Assembly (NCBI GenBank): GCA_030042375.1 | Contig: JASHZU010000139.1 | Span: 1-8,156 of the forward strand | DNA from: Verrucomicrobiia bacterium | GTDB lineage: Bacteria > Verrucomicrobiota > Verrucomicrobiae > Limisphaerales > UBA11358 | DNA: 8,156 nt | Reading direction: 5' to 3' | Part shown: positions 1-6,926 of the stretch, in pieces | Layout: every line of letters starts with the position of its first letter | Position numbering within the stretch: the first letter of the stretch is position 1 | The notes under the pieces: generated by a model | What the model was told of the DNA's origin: nothing | The model's input: only the letters and a program-made list of their open reading frames with translations | The model's database searches: none | Program-made: the position numbers and the translations under genes

Positions 1-927
1 CAGCAATAAATCTTCCACCTCTACTACAGCGGTTTCCGGCTCGGCGGGCCGGGCAAATTTGATGAAGTTGTTGACGATGCGTTCCAGCCGCGAAATTTCC
101 CGTTCCACGACCTCCACGTTTTCCTGCTCGACCGAACCGGCCTGGAAGCGTTTCTTTTGGATATAAAGCACCGCCTTGATAGCGGTGAGCGGCGTGCGGA
201 TTTCGTGCGCCACGCCCGCGGCGAGCAGGCCCAGCGACGCCAATTTTTCGCGCCGTTCCGCCAGTGCCTGGCTTTCTACCAATTTCACGCGCAGAGGCGC
301 GATGAGGTCCCGGTACACTTCGACGGAGAGGGCGACAGCAAAAATGAACAAAAGCCCGAGTGAAATGAGGATGGAAGTCCGCAATTCGGACAGCGTGCGA
401 TGCGCCTGCATCACGAGGTCGTTGCGCGATTGGGACGAAAGGTCAGACAATTTACGGCTGATTGCGCCCAGTTCCTGGGTCCTTTCACGGAGGGGCACAT
501 AATCCGACAACGTGACTTTCTCCTGCGGGCCCAGGGACTGGATTTTGGCGTGAAAGACTCCCAGGGCACTCAGGTACTGGTTATAAATGGTTTGCATTTG
601 CTGCAGGAGCTTTTTTTCGTCCGGATTTTGCAGCCGGGTTTTCTGGTCCTCAATCCACACCTGCAATTCGTAACTGTGTTTGAGGCACGCCTCCCACAAG
701 CCGGGATCGCGATTGACGCCATAGACGATCACCGTGTTGTTCAAGTCCTGCAGGGAATCTCTCAATTGATTGGCCACCCCGGAACTTTCCACGTCCAGAT
801 TGGTCAGGCGGGTTTGCAGGTCGGCCGCCTCACGTTGTGAATTGAGCGTGATGAAAACAATCAATGCGCCCATGAGGCCCACGGCCACGCCCAGCGCCGC
901 CAAACGGAATTTGATGTTTAATTTCAT
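1..927 (-). CDS. Membrane-bound sensor histidine kinase, NtrB/AtoS-like HisKA core (3' part cut by window edge)
   Basis: This is a two-component sensor kinase; 309 residues are visible and the reading frame is open to the left edge. A short N-terminus leads into membrane segment 1 (about residues 8-28). A mostly helical extracytoplasmic sensor region follows (about 30-183), resembling four-helix-bundle or CHASE3-type sensors, and then membrane segment 2 (about 184-204). A short linker (205-228) has no clear full HAMP domain. The HisKA domain begins near residue 229 and has the H-box AAGVAHEIRTPLTAI, with the phosphoacceptor His241 encoded at 205-207. The sequence stops about 68 residues later, so the ATP-binding HATPase domain lies outside the window. 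The ATG at 927-925 is preceded by GGGAG seven bases upstream, a good ribosome binding site. The H-box style is that of kinases that often pair with NtrC-type sigma-54 activators. The gene is divergent from a sigma-54 promoter. The signal sensed is unknown. Confidence 0.9.
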   Translation of the reverse strand, partial: MKLNIKFRLAALGVAVGLMGALIVFITLNSQREAADLQTRLTNLDVESSGVANQLRDSLQDLNNTVIVYGVNRDPGLWEACLKHSYELQVWIEDQKTRLQNPDEKKLLQQMQTIYNQYLSALGVFHAKIQSLGPQEKVTLSDYVPLRERTQELGAISRKLSDLSSQSRNDLVMQAHRTLSELRTSILISLGLLFIFAVALSVEVYRDLIAPLRVKLVESQALAERREKLASLGLLAAGVAHEIRTPLTAIKAVLYIQKKRFQAGSVEQENVEVVEREISRLERIVNNFIKFARPAEPETAVVEVEDLLL

Positions 928-1010
928 GAACCCGCTCCCACGATGTTAATTAAAAAAGATGTTGCCGTCATTAAAAGTTGCCGGATGCCAGGATTTTGCG
1001 GAGCCACAAA

Positions 1011-1047
1011 AGCATAGCTACTTAACACCCCAGCATATCGATTATGC
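1011..1047. promoter_or_regulatory. Possible enhancer-type activator site: inverted repeat plus phased half-site
   Basis: GCATA (1033-1037) and TATGC (1043-1047) form a 5-bp inverted repeat around TCGAT. Another copy of AGCATA lies at 1011-1016, starting 21 bp, or about two helical turns, before the AGCATA at 1032. The centre of the inverted repeat is about 108 bp upstream of the predicted sigma-54 transcription start, in the usual range for enhancer-binding proteins. The arms are short, so chance is a real alternative. No regulator family can be named from this motif. Confidence 0.3.
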
Positions 1048-1121
1048 AGGAAAGAAGTATCTAGTATTCTTAAAACTTTTCATTTTATTGGCTTTTTTCA
1101 CTATCATTTTTAGCGGGTATC

Positions 1122-1137
1122 TGGCATGATTGTTGCA
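1122..1137 (+). promoter_or_regulatory. Sigma-54 (RpoN) -24/-12 promoter of the sulfotransferase operon
   Basis: The sequence TGGCATGATTGTTGCA matches the sigma-54 consensus TGGCACG-N4-TTGCW at every defined position except one (T for C in the -24 box). The invariant GG (1123-1124) and GC (1135-1136) are separated by exactly 10 bases, as the family requires. Transcription would start near 1148, leaving a leader of roughly 23 bases that still contains the GGGGG ribosome binding site at 1158-1162. An AT-rich stretch lies directly upstream and a possible activator site sits about 75-110 bp upstream. Sigma-54 promoters require an AAA+ enhancer-binding protein, so expression should be conditional. 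Confidence 0.75.
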
Positions 1138-1170
1138 AAGAGGCCCGAAAATAACTTGGGGGCATAAATC

Positions 1171-2196
1171 GTGCCCAACTCTACGGAAAATTTTTCAGAA
1201 AATAAAGGTCAGCGGAAGATGCCCTCTTCCGAAAAGAGACCGGACTTTTTTATCGTCGGCGCGCCGAAATGCGGGACTACCGCATTGGCGGCGTACTTGG
1301 CGGGCCATCCGGACATCTACATGGCCCAGAAAGAAATGCATTGTTTCGGTTCGGATTTGCATTTCGGCCCGCAATTTTTCCGCCGTGACCTCGATTCCTA
1401 CCGCGACGCGTTCAAGGGTTGGAATGGCCAAACCCGCACCGGTGAGGCATCGGTCTGGTATCTCTATTCCCGCCGGGCCGCTGCGGAGATCAAGGCCTAT
1501 AGTCCGGACGCACGTATCGTCATCCTTCTCCGTGAACCGGTCTCATTGTTGTATTCCCTGTATCATCAGTTTCTTTACGATGGGAATGAACACCTCCCCT
1601 CCTTCGAGGAGGCATTGGCGGCAGAAAGCGACCGCAGTGAAGGCCGCCGCCTTTCGCGCCAGACTTATTTTGTCCAGGGATTGAATTATCACGCTATCGC
1701 CTCCTTCACGGAACAGGTGCGCCGTTACTTTGATCTTTTTGGCCGCAAAAACGTGCATGTCATTATTTACGACGACCTGGCTGCCGATACCGTTGGCACC
1801 TACCAGGATGTTCTGGATTTTCTGGAAGTGTCTGACACCGTTGACATTCCCATCGGCCCGATCAATACCAATGTGTCAGTAAAAAGCTCCTTCCTGCGCA
1901 CGTTCCTGAACGACCCGTTCGTACGCGGGACTGCAGTCAGCCTGCGCTCCTGGCTGCCGCGGCCGCTCTTTGCCGCTATTCAGAATGTGGGTATCACAAT
2001 TTCCGAAATGAATAAACGCCCGGCCCTTCGCCATCCTATTGACCCTGATACCCGCCATTCACTTCAGAAAGAGTTCGCTCCGGAAGTGGAGCGTTTAAGC
2101 ACGCTGTTAGGGCGGGACCTCACCCACTGGAGCCAATCTGGAACCTCTGCAGCGCCTCTTTCGCCCCCTGCCTCGATTAAGCAGGCGACGATATGA
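1171..2196 (+). CDS. PAPS-dependent sulfotransferase family protein
   Basis: This is a sulfotransferase of 341 residues, expected to move sulfate from PAPS to a hydroxyl or amine acceptor in the cytosol. The 5'-phosphosulfate loop is PKCGTTAL at residues 32-39, following the family lead-in PDFFIVGA. The 3'-phosphate site is the stretch ARIVILLREPVSLLYSLYH (114-132), where Arg121 and Ser129 are the expected ligands. GEASVWYL (91-98) matches the conserved segment in which a Glu (here Glu92) acts as catalytic base in heparan-type sulfotransferases. No signal peptide is seen. The GTG start at 1171 has GGGGG eight bases upstream and lies inside the predicted sigma-54 transcript. The in-frame ATG at 1219 (residue 17) would give a family-typical short N-terminus and is a realistic alternative. 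The stop overlaps the next start in ATGA, so the two genes are translationally coupled. The acceptor is unknown; a surface or lipid-linked glycan is the inference from the neighbour. Confidence 0.88.
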   Translation: MPNSTENFSENKGQRKMPSSEKRPDFFIVGAPKCGTTALAAYLAGHPDIYMAQKEMHCFGSDLHFGPQFFRRDLDSYRDAFKGWNGQTRTGEASVWYLYSRRAAAEIKAYSPDARIVILLREPVSLLYSLYHQFLYDGNEHLPSFEEALAAESDRSEGRRLSRQTYFVQGLNYHAIASFTEQVRRYFDLFGRKNVHVIIYDDLAADTVGTYQDVLDFLEVSDTVDIPIGPINTNVSVKSSFLRTFLNDPFVRGTAVSLRSWLPRPLFAAIQNVGITISEMNKRPALRHPIDPDTRHSLQKEFAPEVERLSTLLGRDLTHWSQSGTSAAPLSPPASIKQATI

Positions 2197-4901
2197 AAGG
2201 CCCATCGTTCCTCGCAAAAATATCGAAAGGCGGAACAATCACCGCCATTACCGTTTTTTGCGTCATCCTCGTGGTAATGATGTACGGCGTTTTTCTGCCG
2301 GACCAAGTCCTGTTTTCCAATGACGGCCCACTCGGCCGGTTGATGTCCGATTGCCATCGTCTCCCGCAACGCTTTTCCGGCTGTTGGGCAGACTTGAATA
2401 ATGTCGGTTTCAACTCCGGGGCCGCTTCCCCGAACATTAGCTTCGGCCTGCAATGGCTGCTGGGCCCCGTTTTATTTTCCAAGTTTTACGCGATGATTTC
2501 GTTGCTCATCCTTGGCCTGGGCGCATGGTGCTTTTTCCGCCAATCACGCCTGGCGCCAGCCGCCTGTATCCTGGGCGGAGCGGCGATGATTTTGAATTCG
2601 ACCCTGTTTTCCCTCGCCTGCTGGGGGCTTGGAGCGCAGGACATTGCCGCCGGCATGTTTTTTTTCGCGCTGGCAGCGATATCTGACACGAGTTCACGCC
2701 CGCGGTGGCTGCTTTTAATCCTGGCCGGTTTTGCTGTGGGAATGGCTGTGACAGAAGGGGCGGATGTTGGCGCCATTCTCAGCATGCTGTTTGCCGCTTT
2801 TGCGATTTACCAGGCATTGATTGCCGAGGGCCCGCGCGTGAAGAATCTCGCGATGGGGGCGGGACGGCTGGTATTCATTGTTGTTTGCTCGGGGGTTTTG
2901 GCCGTGCAAACCATCCACGGCCTGGTGTCCACGGAAATCGAAGGTGTGGCGGGAACGCAACAGGACGTCCAAACCAAAGCGCAGCGTTGGGATTGGGCGA
3001 CGCAATGGAGTTTGCCCAAAACAGAAGCGCTGGGTCTGGTTGTCCCCGGCCTTTTTGGTTATCGGATGGACACACCTAGTGGTGGCCAATATTGGGGAAT
3101 TACCGGACGAGACCCGGCCTGGGAGCATTATTTTAATAATGGGGAAAAGGGCACTCCCCCCACTGGCTTTTTCCGCTATTCCGGCGGCGGCAATTACATT
3201 GGGCTGCTCGTGGCGCTGGTCGCCGTCTGGGCAGCGGTGCAGTCTCTCCGTGCTAAAAGCCCTGTCTTTACGCCTTATCAGAAAAAGTGGGTTTGGTTTT
3301 GGCTCATCCTTGCGGTTATCTCATTGCTGCTGTCGTTTGGCCGTTACGCGCCTTTTTACCGGTTGATTTATGCGTTGCCTTACTTTTCGACGATTCGCAA
3401 TCCAACCAAATTTCTTTACCTGTTCAGTTTCGCCATGGTTATTTTATTTGCTTATGGCATTGACGGTCTGTGGCGCCGCTATTTGAAGCCATCCCCGGAC
3501 GGCCGTACCGTGGTGCGTACGTGGGGCGGATTCGAAAAAAAGTGGGCGTGGGGATGCGCACTGGTTTTGGCGGCAGGCATGATGGGATGGTATCTCTATT
3601 GGCAGCATCTTCCCGACCTCGAACGATACCTGGAGACCGCCCACCTGCAGGAACCGGCTGAATCGGTGGCCGAATTCAGCGTTCGGCAGCCGGAATGGTT
3701 TGCTTTGTTTTTTTCCCTGGCGGCGGCGTTGTTGCTCCTTATTTTCCGCGGAGCATTTAGCGGCAAAGGAGCTGCCACGGCTGTTATTCTGCTGGGGGCT
3801 GTGCTCATCGCCGACCTTGGCCTGGCCGACTCTCCCTGGGTCATCTATTGGAATTATCCCGACAAATACTCAAGCAACCCGGTAATCGACCTGCTGCGCC
3901 AAAAGCCGGATGAACAACGCGCCGTAATCATTCCCATCTCATGGCCCCAACAAATAGCAATCTTCAAGATGCTCTACAAAACCGAATGGATGGAGCAGCA
4001 ATTTCCCTTCTACAACGTTCAAACTTTTGACGTGGTCGAAATGCCCCGCATCCCGTTAGATTTCTCGCTTTTCCAAAAAGAGCTCAATAAAACAAACGGC
4101 GTTGATGCCCTGCCCCGCTTCAGCAAGGCCTATCAGTTGACCAATACCCGCTACATTCTGGGCCCGGCCAATCTCGGGGATTATTGGAACAAACATGTTC
4201 CCCAAGCGCCCATCCAGTCGCTCCTCCGCTTCCGAATCCAGCCAAAGCCGGGACTCATGATTGCAACCAACCTCGGGCAACTGACCGTCGAATCTGATCC
4301 GGGTGGCCCTTATGCCGTCTTTGACTATCCTTCCACCCTGCCCCGCGCCAAACTCTACACGCACTGGGAAATCAATACCAATGGACAGGATATCCTCGAT
4401 AAAATATTTGGACCGGATTTTGATCTGCATACCAATGTTTTTGTGGCTGGCGACGTTCCAGTCCTCCCACCGACGAATGCCGATACTCCGCCCGACAGTG
4501 CCGTTAAAATTGTCCATTACGCGCCCAGGGACGTCGTGCTGTCGGCCGATGCGCCGGCCTCTTCCGTCCTGCTTTTGAGCAGCCACTTTCATCCGGACTG
4601 GAAAGTCCTGGTGGACGGCACGCCCCAAAAATTATTGCGTTGCAATTACCTGTTGCAAGGTGTGTATCTCCCGGCCGGCACGCATACCGTGGAATTCAAA
4701 TTCCTGCCTGCCAACGGACTGTTTTACGTCAGCCTGGTGGCCGTGATTGCGGCCGTGGCAGCGCTCGGCGGCCTGATGGCTATACTCATTAAAACAAGGC
4801 CGCCCGCACCCGTTCCTGCTCCCGCTGCCGTTGTGCCTGCGCTTCAACCGCAGCAAAGCAAAGCCGCCAATAAATCCCGTAAAAAAGCGCAAAGAAAATG
4901 A
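2193..4901 (+). CDS. YfhO-like large polytopic membrane protein (probable GT-C type glycosyltransferase)
   Basis: This is a 902-residue integral membrane protein of the YfhO type; in Bacillus, members take part in lipoteichoic-acid glycosylation. A basic N-terminus precedes membrane segment 1 (about 15-35). The first outside loop carries SNDGP (42-46), and Asp44 sits where GT-C enzymes keep a catalytic acid. Further hydrophobic segments lie near 98-116, 121-141, 149-163, 171-188, 193-211, 224-240, 334-350, 367-382, 405-425, 451-469, 501-518 and 526-542. The motif FSTIRNPTKFLYLFSFA (398-414) is typical of the family. A soluble, presumably extracytoplasmic region of about 300 residues (543-842) ends in the YfhO-style SSHFHPDWKVLVDG and LPAGTHTVEFKF segments. 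A last helix (843-866) and a Pro/Ala-rich tail ending in KSRKKAQRK follow. The ATG at 2193 overlaps the sulfotransferase stop by 4 bp and the local ribosome binding site is weak, so coupled translation is likely. Sugar and acceptor cannot be read from sequence. Confidence 0.82.
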   Translation: MKGPSFLAKISKGGTITAITVFCVILVVMMYGVFLPDQVLFSNDGPLGRLMSDCHRLPQRFSGCWADLNNVGFNSGAASPNISFGLQWLLGPVLFSKFYAMISLLILGLGAWCFFRQSRLAPAACILGGAAMILNSTLFSLACWGLGAQDIAAGMFFFALAAISDTSSRPRWLLLILAGFAVGMAVTEGADVGAILSMLFAAFAIYQALIAEGPRVKNLAMGAGRLVFIVVCSGVLAVQTIHGLVSTEIEGVAGTQQDVQTKAQRWDWATQWSLPKTEALGLVVPGLFGYRMDTPSGGQYWGITGRDPAWEHYFNNGEKGTPPTGFFRYSGGGNYIGLLVALVAVWAAVQSLRAKSPVFTPYQKKWVWFWLILAVISLLLSFGRYAPFYRLIYALPYFSTIRNPTKFLYLFSFAMVILFAYGIDGLWRRYLKPSPDGRTVVRTWGGFEKKWAWGCALVLAAGMMGWYLYWQHLPDLERYLETAHLQEPAESVAEFSVRQPEWFALFFSLAAALLLLIFRGAFSGKGAATAVILLGAVLIADLGLADSPWVIYWNYPDKYSSNPVIDLLRQKPDEQRAVIIPISWPQQIAIFKMLYKTEWMEQQFPFYNVQTFDVVEMPRIPLDFSLFQKELNKTNGVDALPRFSKAYQLTNTRYILGPANLGDYWNKHVPQAPIQSLLRFRIQPKPGLMIATNLGQLTVESDPGGPYAVFDYPSTLPRAKLYTHWEINTNGQDILDKIFGPDFDLHTNVFVAGDVPVLPPTNADTPPDSAVKIVHYAPRDVVLSADAPASSVLLLSSHFHPDWKVLVDGTPQKLLRCNYLLQGVYLPAGTHTVEFKFLPANGLFYVSLVAVIAAVAALGGLMAILIKTRPPAPVPAPAAVVPALQPQQSKAANKSRKKAQRK

Positions 4902-5019
4902 GCATGCCAGCAAAGCCCATAAGCATAACTAAGCGCCGCCTTTTCGATAAATCTGCGAAAAGCCTTAATTTTTGCATTTCTTTCCGGTGGCATGAATTGG
5001 GCTAAAGGCAAATCACTGT
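4902..5019. other. Intergenic gap between YfhO-like gene and receiver gene
   Basis: These 118 bases hold a candidate intrinsic terminator (4940-4973) and the AAAGG ribosome binding site (5004-5008) of the receiver gene. A sequence resembling a sigma-54 promoter is discussed in the findings. The hairpin suggests that the receiver gene is transcribed separately from the upstream operon. Confidence 0.5.
4940..4973 (+). terminator. Candidate rho-independent terminator after the YfhO-like gene
   Basis: CTTTTCG (4940-4946) pairs perfectly with CGAAAAG (4956-4962) across a 9-base loop. The hairpin is followed by CCTTAATTTTT, giving a U-rich tail to 4973. The stem is short and only moderately G+C-rich, so termination may be partial. 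Its place 38 bases after the stop codon fits the end of the sulfotransferase operon. Confidence 0.5.
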
Positions 5020-5409
5020 ATGAAGACAATTTTATTGGCTGATGATGATGCGGCAATCCGCCAGACGCTCGGGCAGGTTTTAATCCTGGAGCAATACAGT
5101 GTCGTTTTCGCGGCCACCGGGCGCGAGGCCGCAGCCAAATTCATCTCGCATCTGCCCGATTTGGTTTTGCTGGATTTGAACATGCCGGACCGTGATGGCT
5201 GGGAAGCTTTTCAATTGATGAACAGCACGCATCCTTCCGTGCCGGTGGTGGTCATCACCGCCAGACCGCACCAGCACCAGCGCGCGGCCGAAATGGGGGC
5301 TGTCGCCCTGCTGGAAAAGCCCCTGGACATCCAGGCTCTTTTAAAAACCATCCGCGATCATCTGGACCAGGCCCCGCTCAAGGCCGCCGTCAAGCTGGTG
5401 GCCGCCTGA
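5020..5409 (+). CDS. Single-domain response regulator (CheY-like receiver)
   Basis: This is a 129-residue stand-alone receiver domain with no output domain. The acidic pocket is Asp8-Asp9-Asp10 in LLADDDA. The phosphoacceptor is Asp52 in LVLLDLNMPDRDGWE, the switch Thr is Thr80 in VVVITA, and the conserved Lys-Pro is K100-P101 in LLEKPLD. All residues needed for phosphorylation are therefore present. The ATG at 5020 has AAAGG 11 bases upstream. The domain ends near residue 117 and a short hydrophobic tail follows, finishing in KLVAA. It is an orphan: the only kinase in the window lies more than 4 kb away on the opposite strand, and the flanking genes are separated by a probable terminator on one side and a gap of over 200 bases on the other. 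It might relay phosphate, dock onto a partner kinase or act as a phosphate sink; the sequence does not decide. Confidence 0.93.
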   Translation: MKTILLADDDAAIRQTLGQVLILEQYSVVFAATGREAAAKFISHLPDLVLLDLNMPDRDGWEAFQLMNSTHPSVPVVVITARPHQHQRAAEMGAVALLEKPLDIQALLKTIRDHLDQAPLKAAVKLVAA

Positions 5410-5630
5410 TTTCCTGCCCATGAAAAAAATTTCTCAAAACGTTCGCCCGGCTCCCCGCACGATTGAATTAACGACGTATCACGCGCGGCTGTTTGATGTT
5501 CGCATAAAATACGCTCAAACGTCAAAAACCAGGAGCGTGAAGAAAAAGATTTCCTCGTCCCCAAACCTCGGTTTCCCTCTCTCTCTCATCCATTCCTGCC
5601 ATCAAAATTACTTTATCGTCTCCTATTTTA
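5410..5630. other. Intergenic region upstream of the RND efflux operon
   Basis: About 220 bases separate the receiver gene from the adaptor gene. The region holds an inverted repeat (ACGCTC at 5511-5516, GAGCGT at 5533-5538), a small AAACC-TC-GGTTT palindrome near 5563-5574 and a polypyrimidine run with an 11-base CT repeat (5577-5587). No clear sigma-70 or sigma-54 promoter and no intrinsic terminator were recognised. The pump promoter should lie here. Confidence 0.4.
5511..5538. repeat. Inverted repeat upstream of the efflux operon (possible operator)
   Basis: ACGCTC (5511-5516) is the exact reverse complement of GAGCGT (5533-5538), with a 16-base spacer. It is followed by an A-rich rather than T-rich run, so it does not look like a terminator for the receiver gene. 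A repressor or activator site for the pump operon is possible, but a 6-bp arm can arise by chance. Confidence 0.25.
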
Positions 5631-6926
5631 ATGGTAAGAAATCACTATTTTATGGATGAAGAGCAAAGAACAACTCCACCCACTCACCCCAACATTCCCC
5701 AATATCCGCGACGCCAGTTTCACCTCTGGCGGTGGATTTTAGGGGGCGTACTGATACTGGTATTGCTCGTTGTTATTGCCAGGATTACCCATCGCGGGGC
5801 TTCTCAACAGGCAATGGGCCGCGGACGAGGCGGCGGCGCCAACGGGCCGATCACCATCAGCACCGCGACCGCGCAAACGGGCAACATTGGCGTTTATGTC
5901 GAGGGTCTCGGCATCGTCACGCCGGTATATACCGTCTCGGTCGAGGCGCGCGTGGCCGGGCAAATTACCGCGGTTCATTACAAGGAAGGGCAGGACGTTC
6001 GCGTGGGAGATCCGTTGGTGGACATAGATCCGCGCCCCTATCAGGCGGCGGTGGACCAATACAAGGGACAACTCGAGCACGACCAGGGAGTCCTCAAGGA
6101 AGCTAATATGGACATGGAACGCTACAAGGAAGCCATGTCGAGCAACGCGATCCCCCAGCAGGAATATGAGGACCAGGTTGCCGTTGTCACTCAAGACGAG
6201 GGAACTGTTGAAATGGATGTGGGAAATTTGAGCAATGCGCTGGTTAATTTGGATTACTGTCATATCACGTCGCCCATTGATGGCCGCGTCGGCCTGCGCC
6301 TGGTGGACCCGGGCAACATCGTTCAGGCCAATGGAACCACCCCGCTGGTCATCGTCACCCAGATAAAGCCCATTACCGTCGAATTTACGATTGCTGAAGG
6401 TGATATCCCGAGAGTCGTTGCCCAATTCCACAAGCAAAAAAAACTGCCGATGGATATTTATGATCAAGAGGACCAGACAAAAATTACCGCCGGCCGGCTC
6501 GAAACTCTTGATAACGAAATCAACACTACCACCGGTACGCTCAAACTCCGGGGCGTTTGCTCGAATGAAGATGAATCGCTTTTCCCAAATCAATTTGTCA
6601 ACGTGCATCTGCTGGTGAATACGCTTCGCGACGTTACGCTCGTCCCCAATTCGGCCATCCAGCGGAATTCCGAGTCCGCCTATGTCTATTTGGTCAAACC
6701 GCCCGCGAGCGGCCAGACCAATCAAACCGTCCAAATCCAAAACATCACTGTCGGGCCTACCGATGGCACAAACTCCGTGGTGAATGAGTTATCACCGGGC
6801 GCGGCCATCGCAGCGGACAATTTCAATCGCCTCACGGACGGGGCGAGCGTCGTTGCTCGGCCTTCCAGTGGCCAGGAGAGCGGGCAAGGACAACAAAAGG
6901 CTCATCATCATCAGGACTCGCAGTGA
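5631..6926 (+). CDS. mdtA: MdtA-like RND efflux periplasmic adaptor (membrane fusion protein)
   Basis: This adaptor subunit bridges an inner-membrane RND permease to an outer-membrane channel. A Pro-rich cytoplasmic N-terminus leads to a single membrane anchor (about residues 34-51) and a Gly/Arg-rich linker (56-71). The first lipoyl half is near 102-137 ([21 protein letters not shown] begins it). A helical hairpin spans about 138-205. The second lipoyl half (207-232) contains [10 protein letters not shown]. The beta-barrel covers about 246-330, and the membrane-proximal domain about 335-410 begins with LVPNSAIQR. The last residues are Gln- and His-rich. The lipoyl region resembles E. coli MdtA. 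The 431-residue length is normal. The ATG at 5631 lacks a ribosome binding site. The in-frame ATG at 5652, giving an MDEEQRT start with GGTAAG upstream, is an equally good choice. The stop overlaps the permease start by 4 bp, indicating one operon. Confidence 0.92.
   Translation: MVRNHYFMDEEQRTTPPTHPNIPQYPRRQFHLWRWILGGVLILVLLVVIARITHRGASQQAMGRGRGGGANGPITISTATAQTGNIGVYVEGLGIVTPVYTVSVEARVAGQITAVHYKEGQDVRVGDPLVDIDPRPYQAAVDQYKGQLEHDQGVLKEANMDMERYKEAMSSNAIPQQEYEDQVAVVTQDEGTVEMDVGNLSNALVNLDYCHITSPIDGRVGLRLVDPGNIVQANGTTPLVIVTQIKPITVEFTIAEGDIPRVVAQFHKQKKLPMDIYDQEDQTKITAGRLETLDNEINTTTGTLKLRGVCSNEDESLFPNQFVNVHLLVNTLRDVTLVPNSAIQRNSESAYVYLVKPPASGQTNQTVQIQNITVGPTDGTNSVVNELSPGAAIAADNFNRLTDGASVVARPSSGQESGQGQQKAHHHQDSQ
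6913..6916 (+). promoter_or_regulatory. Ribosome binding site that fixes the permease GTG start
   Basis: AGGA lies six bases before the GTG at 6923, inside the end of the adaptor gene. It supports a GTG start in a GTGA overlap rather than a later start. The next in-frame ATG (6974) would fall inside the first membrane helix. Confidence 0.6.

Larger units (their letters stand above)
928..1170. other. Divergent intergenic regulatory region
   Basis: This gap separates the leftward kinase gene from the rightward sulfotransferase operon. It holds a sigma-54 promoter near its right end, an AT-rich tract (about 1068-1112) just upstream of that promoter, an inverted repeat with an extra half-site (1011-1047), and a direct repeat of GTTGCCG (961-967 and 977-983) close to the kinase start. 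No convincing sigma-70 promoter for the kinase could be picked by eye. No small gene with a ribosome binding site is evident. Confidence 0.6.

Noticed and set aside
400..840. A 146-codon plus-strand open frame opposite the kinase
   Set aside because: The minus strand encodes a coherent two-helix sensor kinase with a good ribosome binding site; the plus-strand product has no family features.
1130..1684. A 184-codon plus-strand open frame overlapping the sulfotransferase start
   Set aside because: It is in another frame from the sulfotransferase, whose PAPS-binding motifs are clear; its product is Arg-rich without recognisable motifs, and its start falls within the sigma-54 promoter.
4056..4628. 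A 190-codon minus-strand open frame within the YfhO-like gene
   Set aside because: It is a shadow of the coding strand: the YfhO-like C-terminal motifs lie on the plus strand, and no independent promoter or domain was seen.
5563..5574. AAACC-TC-GGTTT palindrome considered as a terminator for the receiver gene
   Set aside because: A 2-base gap is too short for a stable hairpin loop with a 5-bp stem, and no U-run suited to termination follows; C/U alternation is not a proper tail.
5420..5659. A 79-codon plus-strand open frame between the receiver and adaptor genes
   Set aside because: It lacks a ribosome binding site, has a composition unlike its neighbours, resembles no known family and overlaps the adaptor start. 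The region reads better as regulatory.
5739..6740. A 333-codon open frame on the minus strand, opposite the adaptor gene
   Set aside because: It lies wholly inside a well-supported RND adaptor gene, has no recognisable domain, and its length follows from codon use on the other strand.
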